Positions 24,662 through 32,504 of a stretch of DNA of 64,000 nucleotides are shown one piece after another (positions within the stretch are counted from its first letter, which is position 1; each line of letters begins with the position of its first letter). Made by a program: the position numbers and the translations under genes. Source of the DNA: Acidimicrobiales bacterium (GTDB lineage: Bacteria > Actinomycetota > Acidimicrobiia > Acidimicrobiales > Iamiaceae); NCBI GenBank assembly GCA_030447445.1, contig JAUJOW010000008.1:1-64000 (forward strand), written 5' to 3'. The notes beneath the pieces were generated by a model. It saw only the letters and a list, made by a program, of their open reading frames with translations. It searched no databases and was not told where the DNA came from.

Positions 24662-26464
24662 CTAGCCGATGACGGCGACCACGTCGCCGGCGCCGACGGC
24701 CTGACCGGGCTCGACGGTCACCTCGGTGACGGTGCCGGCCACGTCGGCGGTGATGGCGTTCTCCATCTTCATGGCCTCGAGCAGGCAGATCACCGAGCCC
24801 ACCTCCACGGCGTCGCCCACCCCCACCGAGACCTTGACGATCGTGCCCTGCATCGGGACCGTCACCGACCCGGACCCGGCGCCCATCCCCTTGGCCGCAC
24901 CAGCGGACCGCTTGGGCCGGGGCGCCGCCGGCATGCCGGCCGCCGCCGCCCCCGCCGGGGCCGTCGTGGCCGACTCGGGCACCCACACGGCCACGGCGAA
25001 GCGCTTGCCGTTGACCTCCACGTCGACGGCGCGGCGCACCCGGGGCTCGGCCCCGTCCCCGCCGGGCCCGACCGGGCCAGCGGCAGGGGCCGCTCCTCCA
25101 GCGGGGCCGACACCGATGCCGGACAGGTCGAGGGTCTCCTCGACCCACTTGGTGGAGTGCCGGGCGGCGGCGAAGTCCTCGTGGGCGAGGATGGCGTCGT
25201 CGGCGGGCAGTGTCGTGCGGATGCCCTCGATGCGGAACTCCCGTATGGCCCGCCGCATGCGGGCGATGGCGGTGGGCCGGTCATCGCCCCAGACGATCAA
25301 CTTGCCGACCAGGTTGTCGTAGTACTGGCTGACCTCGTCACCGGCCTCGTAGCCGCCGTCCCAACGCACGCCGAAGCCCTGGGGCGGGACCAGTGCCGTG
25401 ATGCGGCCCGGTGCGGGCAGGAACCGACCGCCGGCCGGGTTCTCGGCGTTGACCCGGACCTCGATGGCGTGGCCCCGGAGGTCGATGTCGTCCTGCCCGA
25501 ACGACAACGGCTCGCCCGACGCCACCCGGATCTGTTCGCGCACGAGGTCGACGCCCGAGACCAGCTCGGTGACGGGGTGCTCCACCTGCAGGCGGGTGTT
25601 CATCTCGAGGAAGAAGAAGTCGCCGTCCTGGTAGAGGAACTCCACGGTGCCGGCGTTGACGTAGCCGCAGGCGCTGGCCACCTTGACGGCGGCCGCCCCC
25701 ATGCGCCGGCGGAGGTGGTCGGGGAAGTCGGGGGCGGGCGCCTCCTCGATGAGCTTCTGGTGGCGGCGTTGGGCGGAGCAGTCCCGCTCACCGACCCACA
25801 CACACGAGCCGTGGGTGTCGGCGATGATCTGCATCTCCACGTGGCGGGGCCAGGTGAGGTACCGCTCGACGTAGCACTCGCCCCGTCCGAAGCCCTTGAG
25901 CGCCTCGTTGGTGGCCGACTCGAAGGCAGCGGCGGCCTCGCCGGCGGACCGCACCACCCGCATGCCGCGTCCCCCACCGCCGTAGGCCGCCTTGATGGCC
26001 ACGGGCCAACCGTGGGCCTCGCCGAAGGCCACCACCTCGTCGGCGGCGGTGAGGAACTCGGTCGTGCCCGGAACGCCGGCCACCCCGGCCCGTTCGGCGG
26101 CGATCCGGCTCGACACCTTGTCGCCCATGACCTCGATGGCCTCGGGGGGCGGGCCGATGAAGGTGACGCCGCGAGCGGTGATGGCCCGGGCGAAGTCGGT
26201 GTTCTCGGAGAAGAAGCCGTAGCCGGGGTGCACCCCGTCGGCCCCGCTGCGCTCGATGACGTCGAGGATGCCCTCGGTGCGGAGGTAGCTCTCGGCCGCC
26301 GTCTGACCACCGAGGGAGTAGGCCTCGTCGGCCAAGCGGACGTGGAGCGCCTCCCGGTCGAGGTCCGAGTAGACCGCCACGGTGGCCACGCCGAGCTCCT
26401 GGCAGGCGCGGATGACCCGAACCGCGATCTCCCCGCGGTTGGCGACCAGGACCTTGGAGAGCAC
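24662..26464 (-). CDS. Acetyl-/propionyl-CoA carboxylase alpha subunit (biotin carboxylase plus BCCP)
   Basis: The 600-residue protein has a full biotin carboxylase (about 1-450) with VLVANRGEIAVRVIRACQ, GYGFFSENTDFA, AYGGGGRGM (ATP-grasp glycine loop), EMNTRLQVEHPVTE and VRVNAEN. A Pro/Ala linker follows, then a C-terminal biotinyl domain with the attachment motif EAMKMEN near residue 565. It fixes CO2 on biotin and passes it to the acyl-CoA-specific beta subunit, which is not in the window. With the mutase it would form the propionyl-CoA to succinyl-CoA route. The GTG at 26464 lies only a few bases from the divergent biotin ligase, with a TAAACA box six bases upstream. Confidence 0.93.
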   Translation of the reverse strand: MLSKVLVANRGEIAVRVIRACQELGVATVAVYSDLDREALHVRLADEAYSLGGQTAAESYLRTEGILDVIERSGADGVHPGYGFFSENTDFARAITARGVTFIGPPPEAIEVMGDKVSSRIAAERAGVAGVPGTTEFLTAADEVVAFGEAHGWPVAIKAAYGGGGRGMRVVRSAGEAAAAFESATNEALKGFGRGECYVERYLTWPRHVEMQIIADTHGSCVWVGERDCSAQRRHQKLIEEAPAPDFPDHLRRRMGAAAVKVASACGYVNAGTVEFLYQDGDFFFLEMNTRLQVEHPVTELVSGVDLVREQIRVASGEPLSFGQDDIDLRGHAIEVRVNAENPAGGRFLPAPGRITALVPPQGFGVRWDGGYEAGDEVSQYYDNLVGKLIVWGDDRPTAIARMRRAIREFRIEGIRTTLPADDAILAHEDFAAARHSTKWVEETLDLSGIGVGPAGGAAPAAGPVGPGGDGAEPRVRRAVDVEVNGKRFAVAVWVPESATTAPAGAAAAGMPAAPRPKRSAGAAKGMGAGSGSVTVPMQGTIVKVSVGVGDAVEVGSVICLLEAMKMENAITADVAGTVTEVTVEPGQAVGAGDVVAVIG

Positions 26465-26468
26465 GCCA

Positions 26469-26476
26469 TATGTTTA
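26469..26476. promoter_or_regulatory. Overlapping divergent leaderless promoters (carboxylase/birA)
   Basis: On the plus strand TATGTT (26469-26474) is seven bases before the ATG at 26482. On the minus strand TAAACA (26476-26471) is six bases before the GTG at 26464. The two -10 hexamers share four bases, so polymerase bound for one gene should exclude the other. Confidence 0.45.
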
Positions 26477-26481
26477 CGAGG

Positions 26482-27315
26482 ATGCCGGGTGACCGTGCCA
26501 GACAAGCCCTCCACGGCACCCGCTTCGCCGACATCCGCTGGCGGGCGGCGACCGGTTCCACCAACGCCGACGCGTTGGAGCTCGCTCGCCAGGGCGAACC
26601 GGAGGGGATCGTACTGGTGGCCGACCACCAGGGGGCCGGGCGGGGCCGGCACGGCCGCACCTGGACGGCACCCCCCGGAGCGTCGCTGCTGGCCACGGTG
26701 CTGCTCCGTCCCCCCGCCACCGTGCTCGGGGCCACCACCAGCGCCATGGCCGTCGCCGCCGCCGAAGCGGTCGAGGCCGTGGCCGGTTTCGCCCCCCGCC
26801 TGAAGTGGCCGAACGACCTCGTCTGGCCGGGCGACGGTTCGAGCCCGGACCGCAAGCTGGCCGGCATCCTGGCCGAAGCCGAATGGCCGACGGGTGCCTC
26901 CATCGCCGATGGGTGGCGCCCACCCGGCCGAGGGGAGCGGGCGGTGGTCGCCGTGGGCATCGGGCTCAACGTCGACTGGCCCTCCGAGCTGCCCCAGGAG
27001 CTGACCGACGTGGCCGTGGCCGTCAACCACGTCACCGGCACCAGCGTGGACCGAGAGGAGCTCCTCGTCGCCCTGCTGGGACGGCTCGACCACCACTACA
27101 GCCAGCTCCTGGCCGGGACCGGCTCCTCGGTCTCGGATGCCTGGCGCCGACGGTCGGCCACGCTGGGGCGCCGGGTGCGGGTCGACCTCGGCACCGACGA
27201 CGTGGAGGGCACCGCCGTCGACGTGACCGACGACGGCCACCTCGTGGTCGAGACCGCCGATGGGGAGCGGCGCACGTTGGCGGTGGGCGACGTCGTCCAC
27301 CTGCGCCCACAGTGA
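26482..27315 (+). CDS. birA: Biotin--[acetyl-CoA-carboxylase] ligase
   Basis: The 277-residue group I biotin protein ligase lacks an N-terminal DNA-binding domain. Motifs seen are the substrate-binding GRGRHGRTW (about 56-64), RLKWPNDLVW (about 107-116), KLAGILAEA and VGIGLNV in the catalytic core, and an SH3-like C-terminal domain (about 220-275) with RRVRVDLG. It makes biotinyl-AMP and attaches biotin to the lysine of carrier domains such as that of the divergent carboxylase. An ATG at 26470 would add four residues, but the TATGTT box overlaps it, so 26482 is preferred. Confidence 0.9.
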   Translation: MPGDRARQALHGTRFADIRWRAATGSTNADALELARQGEPEGIVLVADHQGAGRGRHGRTWTAPPGASLLATVLLRPPATVLGATTSAMAVAAAEAVEAVAGFAPRLKWPNDLVWPGDGSSPDRKLAGILAEAEWPTGASIADGWRPPGRGERAVVAVGIGLNVDWPSELPQELTDVAVAVNHVTGTSVDREELLVALLGRLDHHYSQLLAGTGSSVSDAWRRRSATLGRRVRVDLGTDDVEGTAVDVTDDGHLVVETADGERRTLAVGDVVHLRPQ

Positions 27316-27385
27316 GCGACACTGCCGACGTGAGAGGTGTCGTGTGGCGATAACCGGTTCGGCACCCTAGGTTCACGCACTCGAC

Positions 27386-29209
27386 ATGGTGATGCGCGAC
27401 GGTGGTTCCATGGGCGCCCCCGTAGCCGTCACCGGTCGGCCGCTCGATCAACCTCGCAGGTGGGCTCCGACCGCGCCGCCGAAGGCGGACCAACCGTCGG
27501 TTGGAACGGCGCCCAGGCCGGCGAGAAGAGGTCGCCGGTACTGGTTGCTGCTGCTCGTACCGTTCGCGCTCGGCGCCGCGCTGCGGGTCGGGCTGGCCTG
27601 GTCGGACCAAGTGATCAACAACGACACCACCGCCTACCTCGAGTCCGGCCGCAGCCTTCTCGACGGTGAGGGCTACAGCCGCTACGGCGTTCCCCAGCTG
27701 CACTTCCCGCCGGTCACACCGGTCCTGCTCGGGGCGGCCTGGGACCTCACCGGTGACCCCGAGGCGGCCTTCGACCTCGTGGTGGTGGTGTCGGGTCTCC
27801 TCCTGATCTTCCCCGTGGCGGCGTTGGCTCGCCGGCTCGGCGGCGACCTCGCTGGGCTCGGTGCGGCCACCGCCGTGGCGTTGGCCCCCGGCCTGGCCGT
27901 CATCCCCTCCAGCGCCGGAGGCGGGTCCGAGAACGTCTACGCCTCCTTGCTGATGACGACGGTGTGCCTGGTGGTGGCCGTCGGCGACGCCACCGGTCGG
28001 CGGCGGGCGGCGCTCGCTGCCCTCGCCGGGGTCACCGGCGGGCTCGCCTACCTGACGCGGCCCGAGGGCCTGCTGCTGGTCGCGCTCATGGTCATGGCCG
28101 CCGCCCTGGGCGCAGTGCCGGGCAGGGCGGCGTGGCGCCGGCCGTGGTCGGGTCTCCTCCAGCACCGTGGGGCCGTGACCAGCGTGGTGGTGCCGTTCGT
28201 GGTCGCCTTCGCCCTCATGGCTGCTCCCTACGTCGCCTTCCTCCATGGGCACACGGGTCGCTGGGAGCTCACCGCCAAGTCACGTGATGCGTCCATCGAG
28301 GCCTGGCGGGCGGTCGCCGAGACGGACCGGGCCGCCCGTGACCGCATCCTCTACCGGCTCCACGACGACGGCGACCGGTTCCGGAGGGAAGGCCGGTCGC
28401 TGGTGGCACTGGCCGTCGACGACCCCGCTGGCTACGCCGGCATCGTGGGCGTGAACGCGCGGGAGCTGCTCGACATCGTCGTGGTGCCGCGGCTGGCCGG
28501 TGGGTTACTCGGCGTACCCCGGTGGGTCGTCTTTCCCGTACCGCTGCTGGCACTGGCCATCTGGGCCGGTTGGCGTCGTCGCCGGTCCCGACCGGTGCCG
28601 CTCCTGGCTGCCATGGGGGCGGTCACCATCGCCACGGCCCTCGGGTTCTTCGTCCAGCCCCGCTACCTCACGCCCGCCCTCGGTCCCCTCTGCGTGCTGG
28701 TGGGGGTGGCGATCCCGCTGCTTCGGCGGTCCGGCCGGCGGACGTGGGCGGTGGTCGCCATCATCGGCGTGTTGACCCTTGCCGCTCCGGTCGTCGACGA
28801 CATCCCCGCCGACAGGGGCATCTTCGACAACCACGAGCCGGTCGAGCACGAGGTCGCGGGGGAGTGGCTGGCCGCCAACACCGCGCCCGGCGCTCGCGTC
28901 ATGACCCGCAGCATGGTGCTCGAGTTCTACGCCCGCCGGCCGACGGTGGCCATGCCCGCCGCCAGCCTGACCGCCACGCTGACCTTCGCCCGACACCACG
29001 GCGCGGAGTACCTCGTGATCGACGAGTTCTTGATGTCGCGGTTCCGTCCGCAACTCATGCCCCTGCTCGGTCCCTTGCCGTGGCCGGGGCTGCGCCTCGT
29101 CCACGAGCTCACCCATGACCATCGGGTCACCCGAATCTTCGCCCTCGACCCGGCGCCGTCGCAGACGTCCATCGACCCCCCCGGCCTGGACTTCGTCGGC
29201 GATTCTTGA
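27386..29209 (+). CDS. GT39-like/ArnT-type membrane glycosyltransferase
   Basis: The 607-residue protein starts with a 50-residue Pro/Arg-rich cytoplasmic tail, then about ten membrane helices. After the first helix comes DQVINNDTTAYLESGRSLL, an acidic loop in the position of the catalytic Asp of GT-C enzymes, followed by YGVPQLHFPPVTPVLLG. Later segments include RPEGLLLVALM and FFVQPRYLTPALGPLCV, common in PMT/ArnT-like proteins. The C-terminal 130 residues are soluble and extracytoplasmic. Such enzymes move a sugar from a polyprenyl-phosphate donor to an outer acceptor; the GT2 at 15844 is the type that makes such donors. The start is uncertain among three nearby ATGs. A hairpin follows the stop. 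Confidence 0.8.
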   Translation: MVMRDGGSMGAPVAVTGRPLDQPRRWAPTAPPKADQPSVGTAPRPARRGRRYWLLLLVPFALGAALRVGLAWSDQVINNDTTAYLESGRSLLDGEGYSRYGVPQLHFPPVTPVLLGAAWDLTGDPEAAFDLVVVVSGLLLIFPVAALARRLGGDLAGLGAATAVALAPGLAVIPSSAGGGSENVYASLLMTTVCLVVAVGDATGRRRAALAALAGVTGGLAYLTRPEGLLLVALMVMAAALGAVPGRAAWRRPWSGLLQHRGAVTSVVVPFVVAFALMAAPYVAFLHGHTGRWELTAKSRDASIEAWRAVAETDRAARDRILYRLHDDGDRFRREGRSLVALAVDDPAGYAGIVGVNARELLDIVVVPRLAGGLLGVPRWVVFPVPLLALAIWAGWRRRRSRPVPLLAAMGAVTIATALGFFVQPRYLTPALGPLCVLVGVAIPLLRRSGRRTWAVVAIIGVLTLAAPVVDDIPADRGIFDNHEPVEHEVAGEWLAANTAPGARVMTRSMVLEFYARRPTVAMPAASLTATLTFARHHGAEYLVIDEFLMSRFRPQLMPLLGPLPWPGLRLVHELTHDHRVTRIFALDPAPSQTSIDPPGLDFVGDS

Positions 29210-29219
29210 GTTTCGATCC

Positions 29220-29247
29220 GGGGGGAACCGCAGGAGCCGTTCCCCCC
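29220..29247. terminator. Bidirectional terminator hairpin
   Basis: GGGGGGAAC (29220-29228) pairs perfectly with GTTCCCCCC (29239-29247) around a ten-base loop. It lies between the convergent GT39-like and pabC genes. Confidence 0.7.
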
Positions 29248-29277
29248 GAACCCCCCTCGCTGCGTGAGAACGAACGC

Positions 29278-30126
29278 TTAGGGATCCAGGGTGCGACCCT
29301 GCAGGGCGGCGAGGGCGGCGGCGGCGGCCCGGGTGCAAGGTCCGGGGGCACGGCCGGGGAGGGTGACGGCGTCGACCGTCGTGATCGGTTGCACATCCCG
29401 CGTGGAGGAGGTGAGGAAGGCCTCTTCGGCGCCACCGAGGTCGGCCAGCGTGAGGTCGTCGCGCTCGTCCACCTCGACCAGCTCCAGCACGAGCTCCCGG
29501 GTGATCCCGGCCAGGCACCCGGTGGTCAGCGAAGGGGTGCACAGGCGCCCGCCGTGTACCAGGAACAGGTTGGATCCGGTGCCCTCGCACAGGGCCCCTG
29601 CCGTGTTGGCCAGGATCGCCTCGCTGGCCCCTCGGCGGTGGGCGGCGGCCAGGGCCACGACGTTCTCGGCGTACGAGGTGGTCTTGGCCCCGGCCACGGC
29701 GCTGCGCTCGTTGCGGGCCCACGGCCCGGTGATCACCTCGGTGGCGGCCGGCCACGGCGGGGCCGCGGCGGCAGCGAGGAGCACCGTGGGTACGGCCTCG
29801 TCACGGCCCGAACCGAGCGGACCGGGGCCGCCGGTGACGGTGATGCGCAACCGGCGGGGATCGGCACCGGTGGCGGCCACGGCGTCGATCACCTGCCTGG
29901 CCGCCGCTCGCAGCTCGTCGTCCTCCAGGGGCAGCGCCAGGTCCAGCACGGCGGCCGAGCGGCGCAGCCGATCCAGGTGGCGGCGAAGGGCGAACGGTGT
30001 GCCGTCGACCACCTTCAGCGTCTCGAACACCCCGTCACCCACGGTGAGGCCGTGGTCGAGGGCGGGCACGGTGGCGGTGGCGGCGTCCTGGACGACCCCG
30101 TCGATCCACACCTTGGTGGGTGTCAT
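29278..30126 (-). CDS. pabC: Aminodeoxychorismate lyase-like PLP enzyme (class IV aminotransferase)
   Basis: The 282-residue fold-type IV PLP protein has VWIDGVV at the start, DHGLTVGDGVFETLKV (about 23-38), AKTTSYAENV with the PLP lysine (about 138), and EGTGSNLFLV and CLAGITR near the phosphate-binding region. Branched-chain aminotransferases share this fold, but the ATGA overlap with the upstream pabB gene argues for 4-amino-4-deoxychorismate lyase, which releases p-aminobenzoate for folate. The ATG at 30126 is chosen for that overlap. Confidence 0.85.
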   Translation of the reverse strand: MTPTKVWIDGVVQDAATATVPALDHGLTVGDGVFETLKVVDGTPFALRRHLDRLRRSAAVLDLALPLEDDELRAAARQVIDAVAATGADPRRLRITVTGGPGPLGSGRDEAVPTVLLAAAAAPPWPAATEVITGPWARNERSAVAGAKTTSYAENVVALAAAHRRGASEAILANTAGALCEGTGSNLFLVHGGRLCTPSLTTGCLAGITRELVLELVEVDERDDLTLADLGGAEEAFLTSSTRDVQPITTVDAVTLPGRAPGPCTRAAAAALAALQGRTLDP

Positions 30127-31166
30127 GCCGGGACGACCTGACCGCTGGCCACCCGCAACAGCCGTCGAGCCTTGAGCTCGGTCTCCTCCCACTCACCGGC
30201 CGGCGTCGAGTCCCACGTGATGCCGCCGCCGGTGCCGAAGTGGAGCATGCCCTCGGCCCGCCAGAACGTCCGGATGGCCACGTTGAGCGCTCCTCGTGAG
30301 CGGTCGGCATCGACCCACCCGACGGCCCCGCAGTAGACCCCGCGCTCGATCGGCTCGAGGCGGGCGATGTGGTCGAGGGCGGCCAGCTTCGGGGCGCCGG
30401 TGACCGAGCCGGGTGGGAAGGTGGCGGCGATGGCCGCCGCCCACCCGAGCCCTGGGCGCAGCCGGCCCTCCACCGTGCTGACCAGGTGCACGAGGCCGGG
30501 GTGGTCCTCGACGGCGAGCAGCGATGGCACCGACACGGTCCCCCAGCGGCACACCCGACCCAGGTCGTTGCGGACGAGGTCGACGATCATCACGTTCTCG
30601 GCTCGGTCCTTGGCCGTCAGGTCGCCAGCGGTGGCCGCCGTGCCCTTGATGGGGGACGACCGAATCCGGTCTCCCGATCGCGACAGGAACCGCTCCGGCG
30701 ACGCCGAGGCGACGTGCACACCCTGGGCGGGCAGGCGCACGACGGCGCTGAACGGAGCCGGGTTCCCGTCGGCGAGCGCGGCGCCGAGGGCGGCGACGTC
30801 GGCCCCGCCCTCCGGCCACGGAGCCGACAGCCGGCGGGTGAGGTTCACCTGGTACACGTCGCCGGCGGCGATGGCGGCCCGGATCCGGCCGACGCTGCCC
30901 TCGAACGCCGCCCGGTCGAGCGAGGACCGCCACGCCGAGGCGTCGACCCCGGGCCAGGGCCGCCCCCGCCACGGCCTCGCCGGCCGGTTGCGGGCGAAGC
31001 GGGCGCACACCGGTGGCCCGTCGAAGGGCAGGACCACGGCCCACGTGCCGGTCGAGTCGAGGGCCTCGAGGTCGTCGGTGACGTCGACCAGCTCGGTGAG
31101 GAGGCGGTCACCGACCACGGCCAACGCCGGCTGATCATCTCGCTCGGCGCGCCCGCTGATGGTCAC
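30123..31166 (-). CDS. pabB: Aminodeoxychorismate synthase component I
   Basis: The 347-residue chorismate-binding enzyme is shorter than the usual ~450 because much of the N-terminal lobe is missing. The catalytic half is complete: AAIAAGDVYQVNLTRRL, SPERFLSR, SSPIKGTAAT, DRAENVMIVDLVRNDLGRV (Mg and chorismate contacts), PGSVTGAPK and GTGGGITWDS. It converts chorismate with ammonia from a PabA subunit into aminodeoxychorismate. PIKGT with lysine rather than alanine marks PabB, as opposed to anthranilate synthase TrpE. The GTG start is near the divergent acyl-CoA dehydrogenase promoter. Confidence 0.9.
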   Translation of the reverse strand: MTISGRAERDDQPALAVVGDRLLTELVDVTDDLEALDSTGTWAVVLPFDGPPVCARFARNRPARPWRGRPWPGVDASAWRSSLDRAAFEGSVGRIRAAIAAGDVYQVNLTRRLSAPWPEGGADVAALGAALADGNPAPFSAVVRLPAQGVHVASASPERFLSRSGDRIRSSPIKGTAATAGDLTAKDRAENVMIVDLVRNDLGRVCRWGTVSVPSLLAVEDHPGLVHLVSTVEGRLRPGLGWAAAIAATFPPGSVTGAPKLAALDHIARLEPIERGVYCGAVGWVDADRSRGALNVAIRTFWRAEGMLHFGTGGGITWDSTPAGEWEETELKARRLLRVASGQVVPA

Positions 31167-31189
31167 CGGCCGAGTCTCGCACCGCCACC

Positions 31190-31247
31190 CCCGTTCTGGG
31201 GCAGGGATCGGGCTACAGGAGGACGGCGGGTTCTGGCCCAGAACGGG
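31190..31247. repeat. Dispersed palindrome, copy B
   Basis: CCCGTTCTGGG (31190-31200) and CCCAGAACGGG (31237-31247) are perfect 11-bp inverted arms. It fills the space between pabB and the acyl-CoA dehydrogenase and ends four bases before the predicted -10 box of the latter, so it could also act as an operator. Confidence 0.7.
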
Positions 31248-31250
31248 TCG

Positions 31251-31256
31251 TACCAT
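31251..31256 (+). promoter_or_regulatory. Predicted -10 element, leaderless start of acyl-CoA dehydrogenase
   Basis: TACCAT is followed by seven bases and the GTG at 31264. The palindrome 31190-31247 covers the region where a -35 element would lie. Confidence 0.5.
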
Positions 31257-31263
31257 CGTCGCC

Positions 31264-32430
31264 GTGGACTTCGACCTCACCGAGGAGCAGGAGTCGTTCC
31301 GCAAGGTCGTGCGCGACTTCGCCGTCAACGAGATCGCTCCGCACGCCGAGGCCTGGGACCGCGACCACACCTTCCCGGTCGACACCGTGCGGGCCATGGG
31401 CGACCTCGGCTTGTTCGGGCTGCCCTTCCCCGAGGAGTACGGCGGCAGCAGCAGCGACTTCACCACCCTCTGTCTGGCCATCGAGGAGATCGCCCGGGTG
31501 GACCAGTCGATGGCCATCACCCTCGAAGCCGGCGTCGGCCTCGGGGCCAACCCCATCTTCAGGTTCGGCAGCGAAGCCCAGCGCCAGCGCTGGCTTCCCG
31601 ACCTGTGCGCCGGCCGGGCCCTCGGCGGGTTCGGCCTCACCGAGCCGGAGGCCGGGAGCGACGCCGGCGGCACCCGGACCCGGGCCCGGCTCGACGAGGG
31701 GAGCGGTAAATGGGTGATCGACGGTGAGAAGGCGTTCATCACCAACTCGGGCACGGCCATCACCAGCCTCGTCACCATCACCGCCCGCACCGATCCCGGC
31801 CGGGAGGAAGGCGGCAAGCCCGAGATCAGCACCATCGTTGTGCCCGCCGGCACCCCAGGGATGGGTGTGCAACCGGCTTACCGCAAGATGGGCTGGCACG
31901 CCTCGGACACCCACGGCCTGGCCTTCGCCGACTGCCGGGTCCCGTCCGACCACCTGCTCGGTGAGCGGGGGCGGGGCTTCGCCAACTTCCTGGCCATCCT
32001 CGACGACGGCCGGGTGGCCATCGCCGCCCTCGCCCTCGGCACGATCGAGGCCTGCCTCGAGCAGTCGGTCGCCTACGCGCAGCACCGCAGCGCCTTCGGC
32101 AAGCCGATCGGCTCCTACCAGGCGGTGGCGTTCAAGTGCGCCGACCTGGCGGTCATGGCCGACACCGCCCGCTCACTCGTGTACAAGGCGGCGTGGCTGA
32201 AGGACCAGGGCCGGCCGTTCAAGAAAGCGGCGGCCATGGCCAAACTCCACGCCACCGAGGCGGCCGTCACCGCCACCCGGGAGGCCACCCAGATCTTCGG
32301 CGGGTACGGCTTCATCGACGAGACCCCGGTGTCCCGCTTCTACCGGGACTCGAAGATCCTGGAGATCGGCGAGGGCACGAGCGAGGTGCAGCGGCTCGTG
32401 ATCAGCCGCCAGCTCGGCCTCCCGGTCTAA
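31264..32430 (+). CDS. Acyl-CoA dehydrogenase
   Basis: The 388-residue flavoprotein has the three-domain acyl-CoA dehydrogenase layout: FDLTEEQESFRKVVRDF at the start, GFGLTEPEAGSDAGG and WVIDGEKAFITNSG in the beta domain (FAD and substrate contacts), and QIFGGYGFIDETPVSRFYRD followed by EIGEGTSEVQRLVI, where the catalytic glutamate of short-chain enzymes is expected. It oxidises an acyl-CoA to the 2-enoyl form and passes electrons to ETF. The GTG start fits the usual N-terminus and lies seven bases after a TACCAT box. Substrate length is not readable. Confidence 0.92.
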   Translation: MDFDLTEEQESFRKVVRDFAVNEIAPHAEAWDRDHTFPVDTVRAMGDLGLFGLPFPEEYGGSSSDFTTLCLAIEEIARVDQSMAITLEAGVGLGANPIFRFGSEAQRQRWLPDLCAGRALGGFGLTEPEAGSDAGGTRTRARLDEGSGKWVIDGEKAFITNSGTAITSLVTITARTDPGREEGGKPEISTIVVPAGTPGMGVQPAYRKMGWHASDTHGLAFADCRVPSDHLLGERGRGFANFLAILDDGRVAIAALALGTIEACLEQSVAYAQHRSAFGKPIGSYQAVAFKCADLAVMADTARSLVYKAAWLKDQGRPFKKAAAMAKLHATEAAVTATREATQIFGGYGFIDETPVSRFYRDSKILEIGEGTSEVQRLVISRQLGLPV

Positions 32431-32492
32431 GGGGAGTCGGTCCGAGCAAGTTCGGAGGCCACCGCGTCCGCTGGTATCCGGGGCGTCGCTGG

Positions 32493-32498
32493 TACCGT
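32493..32498 (+). promoter_or_regulatory. Predicted -10 element, leaderless start of LCP gene
   Basis: TACCGT is followed by six bases and the GTG at 32505, which helps decide the start of the LCP gene. Confidence 0.45.
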
Positions 32499-32504
32499 GC
32501 GGAG

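Noticed and set aside
32136-32504. Upstream extension of the LCP gene into the acyl-CoA dehydrogenase
   Set aside because: Arg/Gly-rich shadow sequence; the membrane helix and the TACCGT box place the start at 32505.
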